A DNA stretch of 64,000 nt. Origin: an uncultured Neptuniibacter sp. (lineage in GTDB: Bacteria; Pseudomonadota; Gammaproteobacteria; Pseudomonadales; Balneatricaceae). How positions within the stretch are numbered: the stretch's first letter is position 1; every line of letters begins with the position of its first letter. Positions 26,609-36,881 of this stretch are shown here, one piece after another. Made by a program: the position numbers and the translations under genes. The stretch lies in NCBI RefSeq assembly GCF_947498015.1, contig NZ_CANMIR010000006.1, positions 186,001 through 250,000 on the forward strand. The letters run 5' to 3'. The notes beneath the pieces are model-generated. The model made no database searches. It saw nothing but the letters and a program-made list of their open reading frames with translations, and was not told the origin of the DNA.

Positions 26609-26896
26609 ATGAAAATTCGTCCGCTTCACGACCGTGTAGTTGTTCGTCGTCAAGAAGAAGAAGCTACTACTGCCAGTGGTATTGTGCTGCCAGGTTCTGC
26701 TCAGGAAAAACCTAATCAGGGTGAGGTAATCGCAGTAGGTGAAGGTCGTATTCTGAATAACGGTGAGCGTCAGGCGCTGACTGTTCAGGTTGGGGATACA
26801 GTTTTGTTCGGTGGCTATGCTAATACTGTCAAAGTTGATGGTGAAGAGCTGCTAATTCTTAGCGAAAACGAAATTTACGGTGTACTTGAAGACTAA
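26609..26896 (+). CDS. groS: GroES co-chaperonin
   Basis: The 95-residue protein begins [18 protein letters not shown] and contains the mobile loop region [20 protein letters not shown], which docks onto GroEL. It caps the GroEL cavity during protein folding. The ATG at 26609 has AGGAGA 8 nt upstream; the frame is open to 26486, but that longer form would include the heat-shock promoter. groL follows after 67 bp. Confidence 0.97.
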   Translation: MKIRPLHDRVVVRRQEEEATTASGIVLPGSAQEKPNQGEVIAVGEGRILNNGERQALTVQVGDTVLFGGYANTVKVDGEELLILSENEIYGVLED

Positions 26897-26936
26897 TTCT
26901 TCAGGTTTGACTTTTCGTTTACCCAAGATTGTTTAA

Positions 26937-28613
<1,677 letters not shown>

Positions 28614-28645
28614 TTGCCGGTCAACCGACCTGACTGTTCGAAGAG

Positions 28646-28670
28646 AGCCCCGCATTTTGCGGGGCTTTTT
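28646..28670 (+). terminator. Terminator after groSL
   Basis: AGCCCCGC/GCGGGGCT 8-bp perfect stem with a 5-nt loop, then TTTT. Confidence 0.92.
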
Positions 28671-28723
28671 GTTTCTGCGTAAAATGGCCGCATTGATAAT
28701 TTTAAAGAAGTGAAATCAATCTA

Positions 28724-29620
28724 ATGAACCGTGATGATGACGATATTAATGTTCCAAACCTTGGGCCTGCTGATCCAAATGAGGAGGGTCGTAGCAAGCC
28801 TGTGAAAAAGGGTAAGCCTGCTGTTGCTGCTGATAGTAATAAATTACCGGCAGGAAACAGCAGCGGAGGGAGCTTAATACAGACGTTTGTGATCATTATT
28901 CTTATCGCATCGGTTGCTGGTCTGGGCTATTTCGGTTTTGGTATCTATCAGGAGCAGCAGGAGCGAAAAGCAACTTTCCAGCAGGCTCAGGAGCAGATTG
29001 AGCAGCTTCAGGCGCTTTTAAAACAGGCGGAGCAGGGTGCGGTGAAGTCTGATGAAACGCTCAAAGGTGATGTGAATTCGCTTGAGAACAGCCTGAAGCA
29101 AAAAGATAAGCAGCTGGATTCAGAGATTGCAAAGTTGTGGGTGATTGCTCACCAGCAAAATAAGCCAGAACTGACGAAACAGGGTAAGCAGCTAGCTGAG
29201 TTAAAACGTTCGTTGTCGGATCAGGCAAAAACGGTTAAAGCCTTGAGGGCGGATCTTGCTGCGCAGTCAAAACAGCTAAAAGCGGTTGCAAGCTTTAAAG
29301 AAGATGCTGCGAAGCTGAAACAATCGGTGAATGAAGAGCTTAAAAAGCTCAGTAGGGTGGTGGCCCGTGCGGAGACCGAGATGCGAACAGCGGGCGAGTT
29401 GATGCAGGAGCAGCTGGATGAACAGCGTAAAACACAACGGGTTTTATCGGATCGACTGGTTAAGCTGGAAGGTAAAAGCACAGTGGATTTGGAGCGCAGG
29501 GTTAAATTGAATGAGCAGTCCGTCAGAGCATTTGATAGTACAAGGCGCCAGTTGAATCAAGACCTGCTTCAGGTAAGACAAAAGCTGAATAATTTACAGT
29601 TGATGATCGAACAGCGATAG
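28724..29620 (+). CDS. Single-pass membrane protein with long coiled coil
   Basis: The 298-residue protein has a charged, Pro/Gly-rich N-terminal cytoplasmic tail (about 1-50), one transmembrane helix (LIQTFVIIILIASVAGLGYF, about 51-70) and a long Lys/Gln/Glu-rich coiled coil (about 80-295; heptad-like EQIEQLQALLKQAEQ and LKQKDKQLDSEIAKL). I do not recognise a characterised family; the layout resembles envelope scaffolds or the membrane-proximal parts of division proteins. It lies between groL and thpR on the same strand, separated from groL by the terminator. Confidence 0.7.
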   Translation: MNRDDDDINVPNLGPADPNEEGRSKPVKKGKPAVAADSNKLPAGNSSGGSLIQTFVIIILIASVAGLGYFGFGIYQEQQERKATFQQAQEQIEQLQALLKQAEQGAVKSDETLKGDVNSLENSLKQKDKQLDSEIAKLWVIAHQQNKPELTKQGKQLAELKRSLSDQAKTVKALRADLAAQSKQLKAVASFKEDAAKLKQSVNEELKKLSRVVARAETEMRTAGELMQEQLDEQRKTQRVLSDRLVKLEGKSTVDLERRVKLNEQSVRAFDSTRRQLNQDLLQVRQKLNNLQLMIEQR

Positions 29621-29725
29621 TTCTGACTAAATAATGATCAGTATTTTGTTTTCAGGGTTTGCTATGTGCACGCCTTGAAGGCAAAATACACGATTCCTCA
29701 AAGACAGGGATAGATTTAACCTCTT

Positions 29726-30286
29726 ATGAACATCCGTGCTTTTTTTGCACTAACGCTACCTGATTCAGTCGTTCGTTGGTTAGCTGATCATGCTGATACG
29801 CTCTGTGAGTATGATCGTAAAACAGAGGTTAACTGGGTCGATTCTGACCGTTATCATTTAACGCTATGTTTTCTTGGAGAGATCGATCTGAATAAGGTCG
29901 ATGAGCTTGAGCATTGTGCACGTGAAAGGTTGGCTGATTTCAGTTCATTTCAGGTGCATATTAATGCGGCAGAATACTATCGCGTGAGCAAAAAACTGGC
30001 GCTGATCGCTGCGTTGCCAGATGTTCATGAGGAATTACAGTCTTTGCACGACATTATGGTGTCCGTAGCCTCTGATGCAGGGGTTAACTACACTGAAGAG
30101 GATTTCAAACCCCATGTGACATTGGGGCGTTTACCTGGAAAAAATAAGTTTAAGAAGCCTGAAAGCTGGCCTGCGATTGACTTGTTCAGTCTGGCTGATT
30201 CAGTGGTTCTTTTTCAGAGCAAACCCGGGGAAGACGGATCTATCTATACGCCGCTTTTTGAGATCCCATTAAAGGATCTGTCCTGA
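29726..30286 (+). CDS. thpR: RNA 2',3'-cyclic phosphodiesterase (2H family)
   Basis: The 186-residue protein has the two HxTx motifs that define the 2H phosphoesterase fold, H44-L-T-L and H130-V-T-L (in FKPHVTLGRL). It begins IRAFFALTLPDSV, like E. coli ThpR (formerly LigT). ThpR hydrolyses 2',3'-cyclic phosphates on RNA to 2'-phosphomonoesters. It precedes trhP by about 50 bp on the same strand. Gene length is normal. Confidence 0.9.
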   Translation: MNIRAFFALTLPDSVVRWLADHADTLCEYDRKTEVNWVDSDRYHLTLCFLGEIDLNKVDELEHCARERLADFSSFQVHINAAEYYRVSKKLALIAALPDVHEELQSLHDIMVSVASDAGVNYTEEDFKPHVTLGRLPGKNKFKKPESWPAIDLFSLADSVVLFQSKPGEDGSIYTPLFEIPLKDLS

Positions 30287-30339
30287 TCTGAAATCAGCAA
30301 TTAGCACATTTAGACTCTTACAAAAGCCATCTCATAACT

Positions 30340-31707
30340 ATGTTGAATCCAGAACTTTTGTCCCCTGCAGGGACACTGAAGAATATGAAATATGCATTCG
30401 CCTACGGGGCTGATGCAGTGTATGCAGGTCAGCCACGTTACAGCCTGCGTGTGCGGAATAATGACTTCAATATGGATAACCTGTCAGAAGGGATCGATCT
30501 TGCTCATCAACTGGGTAAGAAGTTTTTCCTCGCCAGTAATATCCTCCCGCACAACAGCAAGCTGACAACCTATATCGATGACCTGCGTCCTGTGATTGAG
30601 ATGGGACCAGATGCTTTGATTATGTCAGACCCCGGTTTGATCTATCTGGTAAAGGAGCAATTTCCGGATATTCCGATCCATCTATCCGTTCAGGCGAATA
30701 CCATGAACTGGGCTTCGGTTAAGTTCTGGCACTCAATGGGTGTAGAGCGCGTTATTCTATCACGCGAGCTCTCTCTGGATGAGGTGGCTGAGATCCGTCA
30801 GCGTTGCCCGGAGATGGAGATTGAGGTTTTTGTTCACGGCGCGCTGTGTATCGCTTATTCAGGGCGTTGCCTGTTATCCGGGTATATCAACAAACGTGAT
30901 CCTAACCAGGGAACCTGTACTAACAGTTGTCGCTGGAAATACGATGCGCATGAAGCGAAAGTCGATGACTCCGGTGATGTTGTTCCTGTAGAACAGTTTG
31001 ATCCACAAGCTGAGCAGGAAGCAAAACCAGCACTGGGTGTCGGAAAGCCAACGGATCAGATCTTCCTGCTACAAGAGGAAACGCGTCCAGGTGAGTATAT
31101 GCCAGCCTTTGAGGATGAGCATGGCACCTATATTATGAACTCCAAAGACCTTCGTGCGATTCAGCATGTTCATCGTTTGGCAGAGATGGGTGTGGATTCT
31201 TTGAAGATTGAAGGCCGTACCAAATCACACTACTACGTAGCCCGTACAGCGCAGGCGTATCGTAAAGCGATCGATGATGCTGTTGCAGGTAAGCCATTTG
31301 ATATGAGTCTGATGGATGAATTGGAAAATCTGGCTAGCCGTGGGTATACAGAAGGTTTCTACCGTCGCCATGTCCATGATGAGTACCAGAACTATGAAAC
31401 GGGTAACTCCGTTGGTGTTCATCAGCAGTTCGTAGGTGAAGTGATGAGTTACGATAAAACTGCTGGGATGCTCGAGATTGATGTGCGTAACCGTTTCCTC
31501 AAAGGGGATACGCTTGAGCTGATGACCCCGCAGGGAAATCATAAGTTTAAACTCGAAGAGATGATCGACAAAAAGGGTAACTCAGCAGATGTTGCTCCCG
31601 GTTCAGGTCATGTCATGCGAATCCCTATGAATCTGGAAGCTGATCTGGAATATGCGCTGTTGATGCGTGATCTGCCTAATGCACCGGGATACAGCAGCCA
31701 AAAGTAA
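30340..31707 (+). CDS. trhP: TrhP (YegQ), tRNA 5-hydroxyuridine synthesis protein, U32 family
   Basis: The 455-residue U32-family protein contains LSPAGTLKNMKYAFAYGADAVYAG, SVQANTMNWASVKFW, HGALCIAYSGRCLLSGYINKRDPNQGTCTNSCRWKY with the cluster-type cysteines, and SLKIEGRTKSHYYVARTAQAYRKAID. TrhP works in prephenate-dependent hydroxylation of U34 in tRNAs, an iron-sulfur-linked pathway. Older annotation as a collagenase-like peptidase is misleading. The stop is 1 nt before the next ATG. Confidence 0.92.
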   Translation: MLNPELLSPAGTLKNMKYAFAYGADAVYAGQPRYSLRVRNNDFNMDNLSEGIDLAHQLGKKFFLASNILPHNSKLTTYIDDLRPVIEMGPDALIMSDPGLIYLVKEQFPDIPIHLSVQANTMNWASVKFWHSMGVERVILSRELSLDEVAEIRQRCPEMEIEVFVHGALCIAYSGRCLLSGYINKRDPNQGTCTNSCRWKYDAHEAKVDDSGDVVPVEQFDPQAEQEAKPALGVGKPTDQIFLLQEETRPGEYMPAFEDEHGTYIMNSKDLRAIQHVHRLAEMGVDSLKIEGRTKSHYYVARTAQAYRKAIDDAVAGKPFDMSLMDELENLASRGYTEGFYRRHVHDEYQNYETGNSVGVHQQFVGEVMSYDKTAGMLEIDVRNRFLKGDTLELMTPQGNHKFKLEEMIDKKGNSADVAPGSGHVMRIPMNLEADLEYALLMRDLPNAPGYSSQK

Positions 31708-31708
31708 T

Positions 31709-32551
31709 ATGATCGCCGAAAAATACCTGTTTTGGCGTGCTATACGGCCGTTTTCGTTCAGTGTGGCTCTTATAGTATGCCTGACAGGTATTGTCATCGC
31801 TTATCGGGATGGTATAACCAACATCCCACTCTCCCTCCTTATTCTATCAGCAGGCCTTCTGCTACAGACCGGCGTTAATCTGATCAATGATTATGCGGAT
31901 CTCTCTCAACCTGAGTTGAGCCCGGCCTCGATTCGGCAGATTAAGGCAAACTTCAACTATGGCCTGATCAGCTTCCTGCTGGCAGCCATCATTGGGTTCT
32001 TTCTGATCATTAATTCAGGACCTCTCCTCTTAGTGCTAACTGCCATCGGTGTTGTTGGGGCATTGGGTTACACGTTGGAGCCGATCAATTACAAGCGTCG
32101 CGGTCTTGCCGTCCTGCTGGTCTTCTGGCTCATGGGAGTGCTGATGGTGGTTGGAAGTTACTATGCCCTGTCGTCTGAGATAACAGCTGATCTGTTTCTG
32201 TTATCGGTTCCGGTAAGCCTGTTTACATCTTTGTTGCTTCTGAGTAATGAGATTCGTGATTTTGAGGATGATTGTGCTAATGGGATCAACACGTTGACTG
32301 TGAGGTTGGGATATCCGACTGCGGTCGTGCTTTACAGATCACTTGTTGTGTCCGTGTATCTTGCGTGTTTGTTGCTCTATCTCTTCAATTTACTTCCAGG
32401 CGCTCTCTGGGTGCTACTCAGCCTTCCTGTTCTACTGCTGCCCTTAGGCCGGCTTGAAAAGACAGGTGCAGATAGGAGCAGGCTTCCACCCGAAACGGGG
32501 CGTTCCTTTCTCTGTTTTGGCTTGTGCTACTGTCTGGCGTTGCTATTTTAG
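31709..32551 (+). CDS. UbiA-superfamily prenyltransferase (MenA-like)
   Basis: The protein has about 8-9 membrane helices and the two aspartate motifs of UbiA-type enzymes: N60-D-Y-A-D64 in NLINDYADL and a second, NEIRDFEDD, with GINTLTVRLG following. The second motif resembles MenA/UbiA-like quinone prenyltransferases, but no menaquinone or other pathway gene is nearby, so the aromatic acceptor is unknown. I start at 31709, which matches a normal N-terminus (MIAEKYLFWRAIRPFSFSVA) and abuts trhP; the upstream frame runs inside trhP. Confidence 0.8.
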   Translation: MIAEKYLFWRAIRPFSFSVALIVCLTGIVIAYRDGITNIPLSLLILSAGLLLQTGVNLINDYADLSQPELSPASIRQIKANFNYGLISFLLAAIIGFFLIINSGPLLLVLTAIGVVGALGYTLEPINYKRRGLAVLLVFWLMGVLMVVGSYYALSSEITADLFLLSVPVSLFTSLLLLSNEIRDFEDDCANGINTLTVRLGYPTAVVLYRSLVVSVYLACLLLYLFNLLPGALWVLLSLPVLLLPLGRLEKTGADRSRLPPETGRSFLCFGLCYCLALLF

Positions 32552-32626
32552 TTTTTTCGGCCTATATAATTAATAGATAAACCATTGGCGCCTGATCAGC
32601 GTTGCTTTACTCTTGGCCGGAACGGT

Positions 32627-34060
32627 ATGAGTTATCTACGAAAGTTGCTCTCGTTATTAGGCGTAATGCTGTTCGTTTTTGCAAACGGCGCCTCAGCAAT
32701 TGAACTTAGGGAAGAGGAGCGGGCGTGGCTTGAGCAGCATCCCGTGATCCGCTATGCCCCTGCACCGAACTATCCCCCCGTCGAATTTTTTGATGAGACT
32801 AAACGTCATCTCGGTATCACTGCGGATTTTCTATCACTGATTTTACAGAAGGTTGAACTACCCATTGAGATCCTGCGTTACGACACGTGGGATGAGGTGA
32901 TGGATGCAACCCGTCAGCGAGAAGTTGATATGTTAGGTTCTGTTGCCAGAACCCCTGAGCGTGCCCAGTTTTTAGAATTTTCTCCGGTATATATCTCTCT
33001 GCCCACATTGATCTATATGCGGCATGATTCGCGCTACGAAGAGATCGAGCTGAGTCAATTGATTGGCAAGCGAGTGGTTGTTATTGAGAGCTATGCATCG
33101 ACAGAATTTCTTCATCAGAACTATCCGCTGATTGACACAATTACCGTACCGGATATTGAAACGGGGCTCCGAATGGTCTCATATGGCATGGCTGATGCGA
33201 TTGTCACGACAGAGGCGGCAGCGGTTTACTATATCGAGAAGCACCGGTTGTATAATCTGAAATCTGTAGGTAGCTCTGATGTTGTCTGGCATCTAAGGTT
33301 TGCTGTACGCAAGGATTGGCCTGAGCTGATCAATATCATCCAGAGAGCAGTTGATGAGATCCCTTCTCCTAAAAAAGAGTCTTTGATCCAGCGCTGGCTA
33401 AAACTCGATTATCCAAAGCAACTTTTACAAAGCCAATGGGTTCAGATGATCCTGGTACTGGTGGTGATGTTGCTGTTGATGAGTTCAATCATTTTAAATG
33501 GGATGCTGTATAAGCAGATAGGCCGGCATAAACGTCAGGTTGCTAAAGTTAAGCGCCAACTTGATGAAGCAAAAGAGCAAGTTGAAGAGTTCAGGCGTGT
33601 TGACCCTTTAACCGGTATAGCCAATCGTCGTTCCTGGCTGTCAGAAGCCAATAAGGAGTTAGCGCGTTTTCATCGATATGGTCAGAGTTTTTCAGTGATC
33701 TTCATTGCAGTTGAGGATTATCAACGCTTATGCAGTGAAGGGTTGAAACTTGTTGCGGAAGATCGATTACGCCAGGTTTCTCTGATTATCGCAGGGGAGG
33801 TGAGGGAGCACGATCATTGTGGCGATATTGGTAATGGTCATCTCTGCCTGCTGGTGCAGGGAGAAGATGAGGTCAGAGCGCAGCAGGTAGTGGAGCGGCT
33901 TAATGCACGTTTGCTTGAGAAAACCCAGAAAGGTGACAGTTTTGATGGACCGGTTATCAAAGTGGGTATAGCCAGCCCGAAAATTTCAACAGTATCGATT
34001 GAGGAGTTGCTCCAGCAGGCTGAAGCGCAGCTTTATGCGTCGAATACATCCCCCGAATAA
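32627..34060 (+). CDS. Periplasmic solute-binding receptor with degenerate GGDEF domain
   Basis: The 477-residue protein has a signal peptide (LLSLLGVMLFVFANGASA), a periplasmic SBP_bac_3-type domain (about 25-265: VIRYAPAPNYPPVEFFDE, DMLGSVARTPERAQFLEFS), a transmembrane helix (about 275-297, VQMILVLVVMLLLMSSIIL), a short coiled coil and a C-terminal GGDEF fold starting DPLTGIANRRSW. The GGDEF signature is replaced by DIGNGHL (in HCGDIGNGHLCLLV), so it is very unlikely to make cyclic-di-GMP. The ATG at 32627 gives the signal peptide; the longer frame to 32585 does not. Confidence 0.82.
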   Translation: MSYLRKLLSLLGVMLFVFANGASAIELREEERAWLEQHPVIRYAPAPNYPPVEFFDETKRHLGITADFLSLILQKVELPIEILRYDTWDEVMDATRQREVDMLGSVARTPERAQFLEFSPVYISLPTLIYMRHDSRYEEIELSQLIGKRVVVIESYASTEFLHQNYPLIDTITVPDIETGLRMVSYGMADAIVTTEAAAVYYIEKHRLYNLKSVGSSDVVWHLRFAVRKDWPELINIIQRAVDEIPSPKKESLIQRWLKLDYPKQLLQSQWVQMILVLVVMLLLMSSIILNGMLYKQIGRHKRQVAKVKRQLDEAKEQVEEFRRVDPLTGIANRRSWLSEANKELARFHRYGQSFSVIFIAVEDYQRLCSEGLKLVAEDRLRQVSLIIAGEVREHDHCGDIGNGHLCLLVQGEDEVRAQQVVERLNARLLEKTQKGDSFDGPVIKVGIASPKISTVSIEELLQQAEAQLYASNTSPE

Positions 34061-34097
34061 TACCAATGCCCGACACCGAAATGCGGTACTTTTGGTG

Positions 34098-34167
34098 TAT
34101 ACTCCTGTCCCAGTTCAAGCTCTCCTGAGAGAGAGCGTAAACGGGTGAGGATTCAACATACTGAATC
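34098..34167 (+). other. Structured leader upstream of fumarase
   Basis: A TATACT (34098-34103) that could be a -10 box is followed by two hairpins: GCTCTC/GAGAGC (34119-34136, 6-nt loop) and GATTCA/TGAATC (34150-34167). A GGAG start site for the fumarase follows. No known riboswitch was recognised. Confidence 0.35.
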
Positions 34168-34214
34168 TTCCTAACCTCAGCCCTTTGGCAAGAAGCTTTA
34201 CTGGGAGTCTCCGA

Positions 34215-35720
34215 ATGAGCGTAATCCGTCAAGACGATATGATCAGCAGTGTTGCTGATGCATTGCAGTTCATCTCTTATTACCATCCGATTGATTTTGT
34301 ACAAGGTGTACATGAAGCCTATCTAAAGGAAGAAAATCCGGCTGCAAAAGATGCGATGGCCCAGATCCTGATTAACTCCCGTATGTGCGCAGAGGGGCAT
34401 CGTCCTATCTGTCAGGATACTGGTATCGTAACTGTCTTCCTTAAAGTGGGTATGAACGTTCAGTGGGATGCTACCATGAGCGTTACAGATATGGTGAACG
34501 AAGGTGTTCGCCGTGCTTACACTCATCCGGACAATGTTCTGCGTGCATCAATTTTGGCAGATCCGGCGGGTAAACGGCAGAATACTAAAGATAATACGCC
34601 TGCTGTCATCCACTATGAGATTGTAGAGGGTGATGAAGTAGAAGTTCATGTTGCAGCGAAAGGCGGCGGTTCTGAAAACAAGTCTAAGATGGTCATGTTG
34701 AATCCATCCGATAGCATAGTGGACTGGGTTGTTAAAACAGTCCCGACTATGGGAGCAGGCTGGTGCCCACCAGGTATGCTGGGCATAGGTATTGGCGGTA
34801 CTGCTGAGAAAGCCGCAGTCATGGCAAAAGAGTCCCTGATGGATCCGATCGATATCCATGAGCTTCGTGAGCGCGGACCTCAGAACCGGGTTGAAGAGCT
34901 ACGCTTGGAAATTATGGATGCAGTTAACAACTTGGGTATCGGTGCTCAGGGTTTGGGTGGCCTGACAACTGTTTTGGACGTTAAGATCATGGATTGCCCA
35001 ACCCATGCTGCGTCCCTTCCTGTATGCATGATTCCAAACTGTGCAGCGACACGTCATACGCATTTTAAACTGAAGGGTGATGGTCCAGCTGTACTGACAC
35101 CACCAAGCCTTGAAGACTGGCCAGATGTGACCTTTGAGGTAGGCTCAAATACACGTCGTGTTAATCTGGATGAGATCACACCTGAAGCTGTTAAAGAGTG
35201 GAAAGTCGGAGAAACTGTTCTGTTGAACGGTAAGATGCTGACGGGGCGTGATGCAGCGCATAAGAAAATGGTAGAGATGCTGAATAACGGCGAAGAGCTG
35301 CCAGTAGATCTTAAAGGGCGCTTCATCTATTACGTCGGCCCTGTAGATCCAGTACGTGATGAGGTTGTAGGTCCAGCAGGCCCAACAACATCTACACGTA
35401 TGGATAAATTCACCCGTCAGGTGATCGAAAGTACAGGTCTTCTGGGGATGATCGGTAAATCTGAGCGTGGTCCAGTGGCTATTGATGCGATTAAGGATAA
35501 CGAAGCTGTTTATCTAATGGCTGTTGGCGGGGCTGCGTATCTGGTATCGAAAGCGATTACTAATGCCAAGGTACTGGCTTTCCCAGAAATGGGAATGGAA
35601 GCGATCTACGAGTTTGAAGTGAAGGATATGCCGGTAACTGTGGCGGTTGATACATCAGGCGAATCTGTCCATACGACAGGCCCTGCTAAATGGAAAGATA
35701 TCATCGCTAAGCAGGCATAA
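34215..35720 (+). CDS. Fumarate hydratase, class I (iron-sulfur)
   Basis: Class I fumarases interconvert fumarate and malate using a 4Fe-4S cluster. The 501-residue protein carries a cluster-type cysteine in HRPICQDTGIV (Cys66), PVCMIPNCAATRHTHFKLKGDGPA with further cysteines, and the C-terminal GPTTSTRMDKFTRQVIESTGLLGMIGKSERG. This is the approximately 500-residue single-gene type, not the heat-stable class II FumC. The ATG at 34215 has GGAG 7 nt upstream and is preferred to the open frame at 34185. A perfect terminator follows. Confidence 0.93.
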   Translation: MSVIRQDDMISSVADALQFISYYHPIDFVQGVHEAYLKEENPAAKDAMAQILINSRMCAEGHRPICQDTGIVTVFLKVGMNVQWDATMSVTDMVNEGVRRAYTHPDNVLRASILADPAGKRQNTKDNTPAVIHYEIVEGDEVEVHVAAKGGGSENKSKMVMLNPSDSIVDWVVKTVPTMGAGWCPPGMLGIGIGGTAEKAAVMAKESLMDPIDIHELRERGPQNRVEELRLEIMDAVNNLGIGAQGLGGLTTVLDVKIMDCPTHAASLPVCMIPNCAATRHTHFKLKGDGPAVLTPPSLEDWPDVTFEVGSNTRRVNLDEITPEAVKEWKVGETVLLNGKMLTGRDAAHKKMVEMLNNGEELPVDLKGRFIYYVGPVDPVRDEVVGPAGPTTSTRMDKFTRQVIESTGLLGMIGKSERGPVAIDAIKDNEAVYLMAVGGAAYLVSKAITNAKVLAFPEMGMEAIYEFEVKDMPVTVAVDTSGESVHTTGPAKWKDIIAKQA

Positions 35721-35735
35721 AGCCAGAATGATAGG

Positions 35736-35764
35736 AAAAACGCAGCATATGCTGCGTTTTTTTT
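35736..35764 (+). terminator. Terminator after fumarase
   Basis: AAAAACGCAGCAT/ATGCTGCGTTTTT forms a long perfect stem ending in a run of T. Confidence 0.93.
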
Positions 35765-35911
35765 GGTTAAAATAACTTAGATATTGTCCCTTGGGAGTAT
35801 TAAATACGTACTTTATGTCAGGTTAAAATTCCTGCGTAAGTGCAGTAGTGGTTCTACATTCATCGGCGGATACTGTGGGGAGTTTTGGCATTCATTTAGA
35901 GGGGAATGATA

Positions 35912-36292
35912 ATGAAAACTAAACTCGCTGTGGTCTCTTTACTGGCATCGATGTCAGCATCAACATTGGTTTCTGCCGATACTGATGCAATGATGGAAGC
36001 TGCTGGAAAAGAGCTGTTCTCAAAATGTTCGGCTTGCCACTCTGTGGATAGCAGTAAAAACGCTTTTGGTCCCAGCCTGATCGGCGTAGTAGGGCGTAAA
36101 GCAGCATCACTGCCTCGTTTTGCATACTCTGATGCTCTGAGAAAGTCTGAGATCACCTGGGATGAGGGTAACTTGCGCAAGTGGATCGCAGGTAATGATC
36201 AGTTTGTACCTGGAACACGGATGCGTCATGTTGAAATCACAGATAAGGCGGAGCAGGATTATCTGATCGCTTACCTGAAAACACTTAAGTAA
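35912..36292 (+). CDS. Periplasmic class I c-type cytochrome
   Basis: The 126-residue precursor has a signal peptide (LAVVSLLASMSASTLVSA) and one heme-binding motif C39-S-A-C-H43, with FGPSLIGVVGRKA and a distal methionine candidate in VPGTRMRHV. This is the small monoheme cytochrome c2/c5-like class. I use the ATG at 35912 with AGGGGA upstream; the ATG at 35906 is too close to that site. It is isolated between terminators and probably serves general electron transfer; no partner oxidase or dehydrogenase is nearby. Confidence 0.9.
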   Translation: MKTKLAVVSLLASMSASTLVSADTDAMMEAAGKELFSKCSACHSVDSSKNAFGPSLIGVVGRKAASLPRFAYSDALRKSEITWDEGNLRKWIAGNDQFVPGTRMRHVEITDKAEQDYLIAYLKTLK

Positions 36293-36309
36293 GCGCATAA
36301 GGTTCTCAA

Positions 36310-36341
36310 AAAAGCGGCAAGGGATGCTTGTCGCTTTTCTT
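36310..36341 (+). terminator. Terminator after the cytochrome gene
   Basis: AAAAGCGGCAAG/CTTGTCGCTTTT forms a 12-bp stem with one G-U pair and a 5-nt loop, followed by CTTTG. Confidence 0.85.
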
Positions 36342-36406
36342 TGTATTGGCCTCAATGTTGGCCTACCAGAAAAATATCGCGTTAGTCAGAGTTGCTAACA
36401 CAACTT

Positions 36407-36727
36407 TCAGGAGGCATCTAACAACCGTTTTTGTTCGGCAATATATTTAGGCATAGGGCCGGCATCTTCGAAGATCTCCTCCCCATCCTCTATCCGTATC
36501 ACCTTGCTACCCTGAACATAGGGCATTTTCGCTTCCAGCTCATTGAGTGCTTCATGAATTAAGGTTGCCACGACATCATCTTTTGGCAGCTCATACATTG
36601 CAGCCAGTGCCTCCAGCTTTATGATATCGCTTTGATAAATTGAGAGAGTTTCGCTTCTACGCCCATTGATTTTGCGGGCCCTTTTCTCCCATTCATCCAG
36701 TAATCTTGAAAGGCTTTCGTTTCCCAT
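36407..36727 (-). CDS. Conserved small protein (often mis-named type 1 pili tip component)
   Basis: The 106-residue soluble protein contains LLDEWEKRA, DIIKLEALAAMYELPKDDVVATLIHEALNELEAKMPYVQGSKVIR, and ends IFEDAGPMPKYIAEQKRLL. From memory this matches a family of about 100 residues in pseudomonads and relatives, sometimes labelled type 1 pili tip component, a name its sequence does not support (no signal peptide, no pilin features). It resembles a small helical DNA- or protein-binding fold. It is an isolated single gene. Confidence 0.65.
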   Translation of the reverse strand: MGNESLSRLLDEWEKRARKINGRRSETLSIYQSDIIKLEALAAMYELPKDDVVATLIHEALNELEAKMPYVQGSKVIRIEDGEEIFEDAGPMPKYIAEQKRLLDAS

Positions 36728-36881
36728 GGTCCATCCCCCGTAAACCGATGCTCACATTCAGTGTAGGTGCTGTTTCCGGTATTACCAGTGAGTTATTTTC
36801 TGACTTATTCATCAATATAAGCGGCACAATAGTATAATTCTGAAGGGCTCTTAAACCTTTGGCTTAATACGGGTGTATTTA

